Below the pieces are notes generated by a model. It saw only the letters and a list, made by a program, of their open reading frames with translations. It did not search any database and was not told where the DNA came from. The position numbers and the translations under genes were made by a program. Below are positions 19,863 through 28,671 of a DNA stretch of 64,000 bases, one piece after another (within the stretch, counting starts at the first letter, position 1; the number at the start of each line of letters is the position of its first letter). Source of the DNA: Sulfurirhabdus autotrophica (lineage in GTDB: Bacteria; Pseudomonadota; Gammaproteobacteria; Burkholderiales; SMCO01); assembly GCF_004346685.1 (NCBI RefSeq), contig NZ_SMCO01000002.1:1-64000 (forward strand), in the 5' to 3' direction.

Positions 19863-20383
19863 TTTTGCAACTCCTTTACCATCGGCATAATCTTGTCACG
19901 CAAAATTTCAGGCGTAATCGGACCAGTTTGCTTATAGCGAATCACGCCTTGCCGATCAATTAAATAAGTTTCAGGTACGCCATAAACGCCATAATTAATG
20001 CCCACGCGGCCATCTTCGTCAAAAGCCACTGTTTCATAGGGATTGCCCATACCGCTCAGCCAGCGCATACCATCGATCCGGTTGTCTTTGTAATCCAGAC
20101 CGATAATTGGCACAACACCACTTTTTCCGAATTCAACTAATAGCGGATGTTCCTCACGACAAGCGCTACACCAGGATGCCCATACATTGAGCAGCCAGAC
20201 CTTACCCAGCATTTCCTTTTGCACGAAAATTTCGGCTGGATTTTCCAGTTTCGGCAAATTAAATTCAGGTGCTGCTTTGCCCACCAAAGGCGAAGGTACA
20301 TCACGCGGATTCAAGTTCAGGCCAATACCTAGAAATACCAGCAGAACAATAAACACGCCCAACGGTAATAAGTAACGATTCAT
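19859..20383 (-). CDS. ccmG: Thiol:disulfide interchange protein CcmG/DsbE
   Basis: A 174-residue membrane-anchored thioredoxin-fold protein (anchor at residues ~5-24). The active site is WCSAC (Cys 72 and 75) within NVWASWCSACREEHP, and the cis-Pro region reads YGVYGVPETYLID. It keeps cytochrome CXXCH cysteines reduced. The family's common active site is WCxxC, often WCPTC or WCAPC. It overlaps both neighbours by four bases. Confidence 0.94.
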   Translation of the reverse strand: MNRYLLPLGVFIVLLVFLGIGLNLNPRDVPSPLVGKAAPEFNLPKLENPAEIFVQKEMLGKVWLLNVWASWCSACREEHPLLVEFGKSGVVPIIGLDYKDNRIDGMRWLSGMGNPYETVAFDEDGRVGINYGVYGVPETYLIDRQGVIRYKQTGPITPEILRDKIMPMVKELQK

Positions 20384-22371
20384 GCCTTGGCACCTTGTAC
20401 CTGCAAGGGGGAATGCTCAGCCTGCTTTGCAATCCGTTTCTTCATACGATATCGTTTATCGCTCACTGCCAGAAAGCCACCCATTGCCATAATGATGCAA
20501 CCACCCCAAATCCAGTCCACTAGAGGTTTGTAATAAACACGTACACTCCAGGCCCCGTTCTCCACAGGCTCACCCAGCGACACATACAAATCGCCAAGAA
20601 GGGTTGGTCTGATCGCAGCTTCTGTCTGCGGCATGGTGGATGAAAAATACGTGCGTTTTTCCGGATGCAATTCAGTGACGGGCTGACCATTGCGGCTTAC
20701 CAGCACCGTACCATGCATGGCTTTGTAGTTTGGCCCTGGAATTTCTGTCACACCCTTAAACTGGAACTGGTAGTTGCTTACATGCACCACATCGTTCACT
20801 TCCATCTTTACATCTTTTTCCACCTCGAAACCTTTAACCATCGTGACGCCGGCAACAAAAATCGCAATACCAAAATGCGCCAGCTGCATACCCCACCAAC
20901 TGCGTGACTGCTTGGACAAACGCGACAATACACCACCAGTGGCTGCACTGTGTTTGACAGCATCGGCAAATCCCGCAGCTACACTGAATGCCACCCATAA
21001 AGCCAATGCAATTCCCAGCGCAATCATTGGCGTCCATTTACCCAAGGCAAATGGCACGAGCACCCCGAGCACGACGCTAGCTATCAACGGCCAACGCAAC
21101 CGGGCCAGCATTTCCTGCATATTTCCTTTTTTCCAGCGCATCAGCGGCCCTACTCCCATGAGCAATAGCGCAGGCACCAGCAACGGCACGAATACGGCTT
21201 CAAAATAAGGGGGGCCAACAGAAATCTTACCCAACCCCAACGCATCCAGAACCAAGGGGTATAGCGTACCAAGTAACACTGTTGCTGCAGCTACGCTCAG
21301 CAAAACGTTGTTACCCAGCAGCATTGACTCACGTGATGCAAGCTCAAACGCCCCTCCCAAACCGATTTTTGGCGCGCGCCAGGCAAACAGAATCAACGAG
21401 CTACCCACAACAAAAGCAAGAAACATTAGAATGAAAATGCCGCGTTTAGGGTCAGTCGCAAAAGCATGCACTGAAGTCAGCACGCCGGAACGCACCAGAA
21501 AGGTACCCAGCAGGCTCAATGAAAAAGCACTAATCGCCAGTAATATTGTCCAGCTTTTGAAGCCTCCGCGCTTTTCCGTTACCGCCAGAGAATGTATCAA
21601 TGCAGTTCCCACAAGCCATGGAATGAACGATGCATTTTCAACCGGATCCCAGAACCACCAGCCTCCCCAGCCCAGTTCGTAATAAGCCCACATACTCCCC
21701 ATGGCAATGCCAACAGTAAGGCACATCCAGGCCATTGTCGTCCATGGCCGCGACCACCGTGCCCACGCCGCATCAAGCCGCCCAGACATCAGTGCAGCAA
21801 TGGCAAAGGCAAAGGCTACCGAAAACCCCACATAACCCATATACAACATGGGTGGATGAAATACCAATCCGGGATCCTGCAATAACGGATTCAGATCGCG
21901 CCCATTAAACGGCATGGGGAAGAGGCGATCGAATGGATTGGAAGTGAATAACAGAAATGCCAGAAAACCAACACTCACCAAACCCATGACGCCAATCACC
22001 CGCGCCACTGTGTCATCCGGCAAATGCTTACTGAATATCGACACGGCAAATGTCCAGCCACCGAGTATCAGCACCCATAGTAATAGCGAGCCTTCATGTC
22101 CGCCCCACACTGCACCAAAACGATACACTGCAGGCAAATCAGAATTGGAATTCGAAGCCACATACAACACGGAAAAATCGTTGGTGAGAAAAGCATAGAC
22201 CAAACAACCGAAAGCGAATAACACCATAAAAAACTGGCCACGCGCTACAGGTCTGGCTAACGCAATCAGCGTAGCATCGCTGCGAGCCGCACCTATCAGA
22301 GGAAATATGCCCTGAATCAACGCAAGCAGGGCAGCCAGTATAAGTGCGAATTGTCCAAGTTCAGGGATCAT
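20380..22371 (-). CDS. ccmF: Haem lyase CcmF
   Basis: The 663-residue polytopic membrane protein joins haem to apocytochromes. The tryptophan-rich WWD signature is clear ([20 protein letters not shown]), with conserved His in the adjoining segment ([12 protein letters not shown]) and periplasmic His near both sides (e.g. GHEGSLLLW). About 14-15 membrane segments fit the family, and length is normal. It overlaps ccmE by four bases. Confidence 0.96.
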   Translation of the reverse strand: MIPELGQFALILAALLALIQGIFPLIGAARSDATLIALARPVARGQFFMVLFAFGCLVYAFLTNDFSVLYVASNSNSDLPAVYRFGAVWGGHEGSLLLWVLILGGWTFAVSIFSKHLPDDTVARVIGVMGLVSVGFLAFLLFTSNPFDRLFPMPFNGRDLNPLLQDPGLVFHPPMLYMGYVGFSVAFAFAIAALMSGRLDAAWARWSRPWTTMAWMCLTVGIAMGSMWAYYELGWGGWWFWDPVENASFIPWLVGTALIHSLAVTEKRGGFKSWTILLAISAFSLSLLGTFLVRSGVLTSVHAFATDPKRGIFILMFLAFVVGSSLILFAWRAPKIGLGGAFELASRESMLLGNNVLLSVAAATVLLGTLYPLVLDALGLGKISVGPPYFEAVFVPLLVPALLLMGVGPLMRWKKGNMQEMLARLRWPLIASVVLGVLVPFALGKWTPMIALGIALALWVAFSVAAGFADAVKHSAATGGVLSRLSKQSRSWWGMQLAHFGIAIFVAGVTMVKGFEVEKDVKMEVNDVVHVSNYQFQFKGVTEIPGPNYKAMHGTVLVSRNGQPVTELHPEKRTYFSSTMPQTEAAIRPTLLGDLYVSLGEPVENGAWSVRVYYKPLVDWIWGGCIIMAMGGFLAVSDKRYRMKKRIAKQAEHSPLQVQGAKA

Positions 22372-22811
22372 GGTTTAACTCCTTTCTGCTTTTGTGCCTG
22401 CTCGATTGCGCTTTTAGCTTCAGGCGGCATGTAGTTTTCGTCGTGTTTGGCCAACACATCTTCGGCACGGAACACCCCATCTGCTTCCAGTTTACCTTGT
22501 GCTACCACACCTTTTCCCTCACGAAAAAGGTCTGGCAATATACCTTTGAATACAACCGGCATGCTACGCGCCGTATCAGTGACAACAAAATGAACGGTCA
22601 ATCCATCCCCTTCGCGTTTCATGCTTCCAGCCTCAACAAGACCACCAATCCGAAATGCTTTATTCAGCGGCACTTCCTTGTTAAACACTTGAGTTGGCGT
22701 AAAGTAAAATGCGACGTTGCTATTGAGCGCATTCAGTATCAGTGCAGTGGCAATGCCTATCACCATCAAGCCAACCATGATATAAGCAAAGCGTTTTTGC
22801 CGAACTTTCAA
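22368..22811 (-). CDS. ccmE: Haem chaperone CcmE
   Basis: A ~147-residue membrane-anchored OB-fold protein that carries haem covalently between CcmC and CcmF. The haem-binding His is in [12 protein letters not shown] (about His 123 with Tyr 127). I place the start at TTG 22811: this gives [14 protein letters not shown], the usual CcmE N-terminus; it overlaps the ccmD stop as TTGA, and GGGAG lies at the right distance. The frame extends upstream to 22877, but that part overlaps ccmD by 70 bases and has no family counterpart. Confidence 0.92.
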   Translation of the reverse strand: MKVRQKRFAYIMVGLMVIGIATALILNALNSNVAFYFTPTQVFNKEVPLNKAFRIGGLVEAGSMKREGDGLTVHFVVTDTARSMPVVFKGILPDLFREGKGVVAQGKLEADGVFRAEDVLAKHDENYMPPEAKSAIEQAQKQKGVKP

Positions 22812-22972
22812 GATTTTCTCCCATGCAACATAATCAGGCGTTTCAGTAATTCTTTGCGCCGCTGCTTCAGAAACCACACTTCAAACACCAGGCATATCAA
22901 CGTTACTCCAAAGGAGCCCCATACATAAAAAGCATAGCCACCCATATGGAAAAAGTCGAAAACCGATTTCAT
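22808..22972 (-). CDS. ccmD: Haem exporter protein CcmD, small membrane protein
   Basis: A 54-residue product fills the gap between ccmC and ccmE. It starts [20 protein letters not shown], has one membrane helix ([15 protein letters not shown]) and a basic C-terminus ([11 protein letters not shown]), which is the CcmD pattern. CcmD helps release haem-loaded CcmE from CcmC. Its ATG overlaps the ccmC stop, and its TGA overlaps the proposed TTG of ccmE. Confidence 0.92.
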   Translation of the reverse strand: MKSVFDFFHMGGYAFYVWGSFGVTLICLVFEVWFLKQRRKELLKRLIMLHGRKS

Positions 22973-23715
22973 TTTTTCATCCCCTCTATGAGCTCAGCCA
23001 CCCAAGTTGTTTTTCGTTCCCTTTCCAGTATCTCGCAGCGAACACGCGCAAGGGATACGGCAATCGAATACATCCAGCACGCCAAAGCCATCAATAACAT
23101 ACCAGTAAGCATAGTGGCTGCCATACTGGGAGATTTGGTCATACTCACCGAGGCTCCCTGATGCAGGGTATTCCACCACTTCACTGAAAAATAGATGATC
23201 GGCACATTGACTGCACCAACCAGCGCCAACACTGCACCCGCCTTGTCTGCGCGACGCGTATCGTCAATAGCTGCCTGTAACGCCATGAAACCAAGATACA
23301 AGAACAACAGAATCAATTCAGATGTCAGCCGTGCATCCCACACCCAATATGCGCCCCACATTGGCTTACCCCACAATGCGCCAGTCCACAAAGCGATAAA
23401 GGTGAACAACGCACCGGTAGGAGCCAATGCGCGCGCCATCATGTCCGACAACCGCGTGTTAAGAACCAAACCAAACCCGGCGTATGCAGCCATCAACAGA
23501 TAAATAAACATCGACATCCACGCGGCAGGCACATGGATAAAAATAATGCGATAAGCTTCACCCTGTTGTGCATCGGTAGGCGCTACAAAAAAGCCAACAT
23601 ACAACCCTGCAATGGCAAACCCCACCGCCAACAGGGAAAACCAGGGAATCATTTTGCCAGCCAGGCCGTAAAAAACCTTGGGAGCGGCGAATCTGAACAA
23701 GCTAAATTCCTTCAT
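22969..23715 (-). CDS. ccmC: Haem transporter CcmC
   Basis: A ~248-residue membrane protein with six segments. The WWD-type haem-binding domain is visible in GKPMWGAYWVWDARLTSELILL, with His residues in the flanking loops (IFIHVPAAWMSM and NTLHQGASVS). CcmC loads haem onto CcmE. ATG 23715 (MKEFSLFRFAAP) follows GGAAGC and the ccmB stop at a normal distance; an in-frame extension to 23736 would overlap ccmB. Confidence 0.94.
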   Translation of the reverse strand: MKEFSLFRFAAPKVFYGLAGKMIPWFSLLAVGFAIAGLYVGFFVAPTDAQQGEAYRIIFIHVPAAWMSMFIYLLMAAYAGFGLVLNTRLSDMMARALAPTGALFTFIALWTGALWGKPMWGAYWVWDARLTSELILLFLYLGFMALQAAIDDTRRADKAGAVLALVGAVNVPIIYFSVKWWNTLHQGASVSMTKSPSMAATMLTGMLLMALACWMYSIAVSLARVRCEILERERKTTWVAELIEGMKK

Positions 23716-23722
23716 TGCTTCC

Positions 23723-24388
23723 TTACTCCAACGCAATCCGCAAAGCTGCTGCTGTCGCTAGCGGCGCAAGCAAAAGCGACAATAAAAGCAGCGCACCCAG
23801 AATCGAAAAATGAGCTTCAGCGCTTAAGCCGCCACTCACTGCTTCCACTGCACCAGCACCAAAAACCAATACAGGAATGTACAGCGGCAACACCAGCAAC
23901 GCAAGCAATGCACCACCGCCTCGCAATCCAAGGGTCAGTGCGGCACCAATACCACCAATCAAACTCAATACCGGCGTACCCAGCAAAAGCGCAATCACCA
24001 AAACTGTCAGAGACTCTCCTGACAAACCATATTGCACGCCGATCACCGGCGCAATCAATGTCAGTGGCAACCCGGTCACAATCCAATGCGCCAGCGCCTT
24101 CCCAAGTGTCAGCAACGCTAACGGGCGAGGCGACAATACCATCTGTTCCAACGTACCGTCCGCATAATCAGCCGCAAACATTCTGCTCAATGACAACAGC
24201 GCAGCGAGCAATGCGGATACCCAGATAACTCCTGGCCCCATAGCCCGCAACAATTTCGTTTCCGGCCCGACGCCAAGTGGGAAGAGGCTAGCTGCCACTA
24301 TGAAGAAGAAAAACACTGTCAGCACGTCTGCACGTCGGCGCAGTGCCAGCTGGATATCACGCCTTATAATGCAAAAAACATCACCCAT
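23723..24388 (-). CDS. ccmB: Haem exporter permease CcmB
   Basis: A 221-residue membrane protein with about six segments, the permease of the CcmAB ABC transporter that drives release of haem-CcmE. Family features include the N-terminal IIRRDIQLALRRRADVL and ADYADGTLEQMVLSP. It shares one base with the ccmA stop and is followed closely by ccmC. Confidence 0.93.
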   Translation of the reverse strand: MGDVFCIIRRDIQLALRRRADVLTVFFFFIVAASLFPLGVGPETKLLRAMGPGVIWVSALLAALLSLSRMFAADYADGTLEQMVLSPRPLALLTLGKALAHWIVTGLPLTLIAPVIGVQYGLSGESLTVLVIALLLGTPVLSLIGGIGAALTLGLRGGGALLALLVLPLYIPVLVFGAGAVEAVSGGLSAEAHFSILGALLLLSLLLAPLATAAALRIALE

Positions 24389-24996
24389 CAGCCGACACGA
24401 ATCTCAAAATTGAAACTGATCTTAAGTGGCTGATGCGTCGTAAGCACTACTAGCCCACCCCCTGTCAGATGTTCTGACAGCATTTCCTCAACCAGTGCTA
24501 CTGCCTGCACATCCAATGCGGCAAGCGGTTCATCCAGAATCCACAAACGAGATTCAGCAAGCAGCAATCGTGCCAGTGCTATGCGACGCCGTTGTCCTTG
24601 AGACAACATTTTTGCCGGAAGTTCCTCACATCCACAAAGACCAACCCGGTTCAGCACCTCCCCAATCTTATCTTCAGGCGCAACAACGCCTGCCACAGTA
24701 GCGGCAAAGCTCAAGTTTTCCAAGGGGGACAATTCTTCTTTTACACCATTGTGATGGCCGAGGTAAGCCATGCTATGGCAATACTCACTTCGTTGATCCT
24801 GAATATTTTCGCCTTGCCAATGCACCTCACCCGTTGCAGGTTGTGCAAGACCACACAATAAACGCAGCAAGCTGGTTTTACCCGTACCGTTGGATCCACT
24901 CACCAACAGCATTTCGCCCGAGCCAAGTGCAAAGTTCAGGTTATTGAATAGCTCGCGATCGCCGCGCACACACTGAAGGGAAATCGCTTCCAGCAT
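24388..24996 (-). CDS. ccmA: Haem exporter ATPase CcmA
   Basis: A 202-residue ABC ATPase with Walker A GSNGTGKTSLL, signature LSQGQRRRIALARLL and Walker B LWILDEPLAALD. It powers the CcmB permease during haem-CcmE release. It is the first gene of the ccm operon. The 225-base gap upstream, down to the CcmI-like gene, contains a TATAAT on the minus strand (25074..25079) but no good -35 partner, so it may be read through from the cytochrome genes upstream. Confidence 0.94.
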   Translation of the reverse strand: MLEAISLQCVRGDRELFNNLNFALGSGEMLLVSGSNGTGKTSLLRLLCGLAQPATGEVHWQGENIQDQRSEYCHSMAYLGHHNGVKEELSPLENLSFAATVAGVVAPEDKIGEVLNRVGLCGCEELPAKMLSQGQRRRIALARLLLAESRLWILDEPLAALDVQAVALVEEMLSEHLTGGGLVVLTTHQPLKISFNFEIRVG

Positions 24997-25221
24997 AAAA
25001 TGTCATGTGGTTATTGGGACAACACAAATCATGGTCGATCAAAATTAACCGGCAATGACTAAAAATTTCTTAAATTATAACAGACTAGCGCGGTTTGAAT
25101 GCCAGTTAAATATAGTTAAGAATCTACTTTATAATCAAGTTTGACACAAGATACAAACCATCCCACTGAACCTTGCATAGAAATCAACGCCAGGCTGAAA
25201 TATCATGACACCCTTATTTGG

Positions 25222-26079
25222 TCACTTTCCCGCCAATTTGGAGTTTGCTTCCTTGATATTCATCTCAGCCAGTTTTGCAAACTGTGAATCAGCGGGGGCA
25301 GCTGCCTGCAACCGCTTCCAGAGAATCACCGCCTGCTTGTAATCAGCTCGGTCAAAAGCTTCGCTACCAGCCAGCGCAAGTGCTTTCAGATTTTTCGGAT
25401 CAGAAACCAATGCCCGTTTCACGATATCGCGCGATTCATCATCCCATTTTCGTCCATTAGCAAGCACATGAGCATCTGCCCACTCGCTTAGCATTGCAGC
25501 ATTTAAGGGGATCAGTGCAGCTGCTTTAGAATAAGCGGCTGCCGCTTCTTTACTCTGACGAAGCTCCCCATAAGTACGTGCAAGCAAAAGCCAACCTTCG
25601 CCATTATTAGGATCTTTGGCCATTTTATCTGCCAGATGCTTAACAGCCACATTAAGGTCACCACCTGAGTTAGCCTTCGGAGGAGACTGCAACTGTGTTT
25701 TAGGTGGCTGTGCATTCATCTCTGAAAAAGCCACCGGTGCAGGCGTTGTTTCTATGTCTTTCGGCTTACCAATGAAAGCGTACAATACAACTAGCGGTAC
25801 CACCACTACGGAAATAACCACAATTACTATCATTCGCAGGTTGGGCTGCTTCGCTGTTGGATCTTGCTGCGGCGAGCCAATCAACGAAGCGTGTAGCGCA
25901 GCCTGACGTCGCTCGAATTCTTCACTGCTCACTTTTCCCTCTGCTCGCTCAAGCAAAAGCACCCTTAATGCAGCACTAATCTCGCTCCCTTGGTCCCTGC
26001 TCCAGAAGGGTAAAAAACCGCCAACAGCTAGCACAGCAAAAATAAGAGCGACAACAACTATAATGGTAAAAAAAATCAC
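25222..26079 (-). CDS. Second CcmI-like TPR protein in the cytochrome cluster
   Basis: The 285-residue protein has an N-terminal membrane helix (FFTIIVVVALIFAVLAVGGFL), a short cytosolic helical loop (ALRVLLLERAEGKVSSEEFERRQAAL), a second helix (MIVIVVISVVVVPLVVLYAF), and a periplasmic TPR domain (residues ~135-280). This is the CcmI/CycH plan without the C-terminal beta domain found in the ccmI gene at 18-19 kb. It lies directly after the outer-membrane protein and giant cytochrome genes on the same strand, so it may be a dedicated apocytochrome chaperone for them. A general NrfG-like role is possible. Confidence 0.8.
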   Translation of the reverse strand: MIFFTIIVVVALIFAVLAVGGFLPFWSRDQGSEISAALRVLLLERAEGKVSSEEFERRQAALHASLIGSPQQDPTAKQPNLRMIVIVVISVVVVPLVVLYAFIGKPKDIETTPAPVAFSEMNAQPPKTQLQSPPKANSGGDLNVAVKHLADKMAKDPNNGEGWLLLARTYGELRQSKEAAAAYSKAAALIPLNAAMLSEWADAHVLANGRKWDDESRDIVKRALVSDPKNLKALALAGSEAFDRADYKQAVILWKRLQAAAPADSQFAKLAEMNIKEANSKLAGK

Positions 26080-26192
26080 GGTTGAATCTCCGGTGGCGTT
26101 TTTATGAAATGATGATTAGGTATTCGTTCTGAAGCAATGAAAAGCCGGAAGATACTATCCAGTGTAGTTTTAGAAAAGACGTGCGCACATTT

Positions 26193-28580
26193 TTAATGTA
26201 TGTCCCACCGTACACCCATATACATATAATCCCGGCTAGAGTGATCGTCGCGGGTTGGCCCAGAGGAATTAGACACCTCATGCCCCACTTCCCCTTCCAG
26301 GTAAAGGCTGGTACGCCATTGATAGGCAAGCTTCAGACTAGGTGAGATCCGGTCCTGCTTATTATCGCTATCATCCTTCTGAGTATAATAACGAAGATTA
26401 GTATCAAGTCGCCATTTTTCCCAGAATGGGAAGACATAACTTAAGCTCAACGCTTGCCCTGAATAAGTCGGTGCTTGAATCAAGCTGAGGTTTGCTACTC
26501 CAACAGCATTGGAAGAAAATAAATTGGTACCCACAGCCTGAAAAGACACTACATGGTTCATGCCTGATGCCTGCTGAGAAGCTGTGTCGATTATACAAGT
26601 CTCATTCACTGGGTCAATTACGCCAATACAGGTGCCGATCAACGCTAGCGGCAATACTGCCTTGACAGGCTCAGTGCTGGAAATGGAGGACAATCTGTAG
26701 TCCACACCAACCTGCCAGTTCTCCGAAAGAGGATGCGTTACACCTATTGCGAACATATCAGATATAGCTGTCAAGGAAGTGGCTTGTGTACGTACCTGGT
26801 CAAGGCCTTGCAACGCAATCATTTCCTGCAGTGACAATCCAGGTGCAGCGGGCAAAGCGTTGGTCAAACTATAAGATGGTGCGCGACGATGATCTAATAC
26901 AAAAAAGTAATTATCCCCTTTGTCACTCAAGTAATTTCCCTGCAACAAGGCAATATTGACACCTTTATACAAAACATCATAGTCGAGCATACCGTATGCT
27001 GTTACATGCCCATCGAAATAACGGACCTCCGTTCCAATAGCGCGACGGTTAGCAAGATCATCTAAGGTCTGCTCAATTGCGTAAACACTGACTCCAGGCA
27101 ATCCGATTTGAGGCAACAGATCGACGCTCGCGCCATAAAAGTTTTTCTTGAATGGAGAATTGAACTCTACAGCATCCCCATATACCCCATTAATCCGCCA
27201 TTCCGGATTCAGGTTAAAACCAGCCTGGAGACCATCAAAACGGTCCATGACGCCCATGCCATTCGGGTTTTGCCTCCCCACTCTGAAGTAATATCCCGCT
27301 TGACGATCAGTATGGTCAAGATAGGCTGAGTAAAGTCGTGTGTAACTGCGAGTGGGCGAAAGGTAATTATGATTGTCCGTACCACGAACGACTAAGCGTG
27401 TATCCCTGAAGGCATCCCGTCGTCTGGCATTGAGATTAATAGAGGTAATCAACGAATCCTGATCTACCAACGACAAAGTATCACGATTAAAAGTCAGCTG
27501 CCCCGGAGGCGGAGGAACTAATGTCTCGATCTGCGATTTTCCTGTGTAATAGTAAGAGGAAACACTACCGTTGAAAGTCCAGTCTGCTGGACCAGCCTCC
27601 TTTGGTAACGCCCTTGTAGTAGATCGAGCAATAGATGCACCCTTAGGCAAAGCAGCAAGGCGCTCTTTGACATGCTGGGCATTGGGGCCAGAGGGAAACA
27701 ACTTGAGATACAAATCATACTCAGCACGAGCCTTAAGAACCTCACCACTCATCTCTCTTGCCTCACCAATAAGTGCTTGAGCAGCTTCTGTTTGACTGCT
27801 GGCAGGTAGACCTAAAACCCGATATAAACGATTAACCGCTGTCGCAGAATCTTTTGCAGCAATTGCGTGTCGCGCCTCATCCATATAAGCCTTAGCGCGC
27901 GTTTCAATCTCGGTTGAGGAAGGCATAGGGGCTTGAGGAACCGGGGATACCCCACTTTCTTTGGCTCCTTGTGACATCGCATCAATCGGTTGGCTCACTG
28001 GTGGCGTTTTAATTGGTGCTGGTGCAGGTTGAATCACAGGCGCAACTTTTGACGGAACCGATAGTGGGGCCGGCATTACCGTGGAAACAGGTGGCAATTC
28101 TTTTGCAATTTTTTCTATCGGTTTTTTTACCTCTGGCACTGGAGCAGAAGATTTTTTTTCTGCCGGGAGCAAAGGCACTGTGATAGCAATACTTTGACCA
28201 TCCGAACCGGGTCGTACCGAATATTTAGTTGACTGTGAAAAAGTAACCAACATCCCATTAATCAGCTCTGGGTATAATATGGTTAAATCCGGAACTCGTT
28301 CGGTTTTAGGTGACCGAACAATTTCCTGTACCAGATCACTTTCCAATAGATTAGTATCAATCAGTCGTAAGAAAATACGCAGTTTTACCCCTTCATTTAA
28401 GGGAATGTGCCTTAAATACAGAATTTTTTCTGAAAAATGGATAACAATCTCTGCATCATGCTCACCTGGCGTGACATCGATGTGGTCAATGATCTGGGCG
28501 TTAGCTACTGAACATACGAACAATAAAAAAACTGTCAGAAAGCAGCGTAGCTGGGAAGAAAGACAATTAATAAATGACAT
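26193..28580 (-). CDS. Outer-membrane beta-barrel protein with AMIN-like and TPR regions
   Basis: The ~795-residue protein has a signal peptide (FLTVFLLFVCSVANA), an N-terminal beta domain resembling AMIN (residues ~30-150), a Pro-rich linker (~150-235), a TPR segment (~240-330) and then a long region of alternating strands ending in an aromatic-containing terminus (GVRWDIH), typical of an outer-membrane barrel. Phrases such as YYFRVGRQNPNGMGVMDRFDG resemble porin strands. I recognise no named family. Its place after the 63-haem cytochrome makes it the best candidate for the barrel of a porin-cytochrome conduit. ATG 28580 is chosen; GTG 28598 is also in frame. Confidence 0.7.
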   Translation of the reverse strand: MSFINCLSSQLRCFLTVFLLFVCSVANAQIIDHIDVTPGEHDAEIVIHFSEKILYLRHIPLNEGVKLRIFLRLIDTNLLESDLVQEIVRSPKTERVPDLTILYPELINGMLVTFSQSTKYSVRPGSDGQSIAITVPLLPAEKKSSAPVPEVKKPIEKIAKELPPVSTVMPAPLSVPSKVAPVIQPAPAPIKTPPVSQPIDAMSQGAKESGVSPVPQAPMPSSTEIETRAKAYMDEARHAIAAKDSATAVNRLYRVLGLPASSQTEAAQALIGEAREMSGEVLKARAEYDLYLKLFPSGPNAQHVKERLAALPKGASIARSTTRALPKEAGPADWTFNGSVSSYYYTGKSQIETLVPPPPGQLTFNRDTLSLVDQDSLITSINLNARRRDAFRDTRLVVRGTDNHNYLSPTRSYTRLYSAYLDHTDRQAGYYFRVGRQNPNGMGVMDRFDGLQAGFNLNPEWRINGVYGDAVEFNSPFKKNFYGASVDLLPQIGLPGVSVYAIEQTLDDLANRRAIGTEVRYFDGHVTAYGMLDYDVLYKGVNIALLQGNYLSDKGDNYFFVLDHRRAPSYSLTNALPAAPGLSLQEMIALQGLDQVRTQATSLTAISDMFAIGVTHPLSENWQVGVDYRLSSISSTEPVKAVLPLALIGTCIGVIDPVNETCIIDTASQQASGMNHVVSFQAVGTNLFSSNAVGVANLSLIQAPTYSGQALSLSYVFPFWEKWRLDTNLRYYTQKDDSDNKQDRISPSLKLAYQWRTSLYLEGEVGHEVSNSSGPTRDDHSSRDYMYMGVRWDIH

Positions 28581-28671
28581 ATTCAGCAATGTAAGCACTA
28601 AGCAAGCCGATTTTTCGGTGCATGAATTAAAATCGCAAGGCTTACTTGAGCCTTAAACAGGTTACGCAACA

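Noticed and set aside
25070-25085. TATAAT on the minus strand upstream of ccmA as a ccm promoter
   Set aside because: No acceptable -35 sequence at 16-18 bases; a single -10-like hexamer in AT-rich DNA is not enough.
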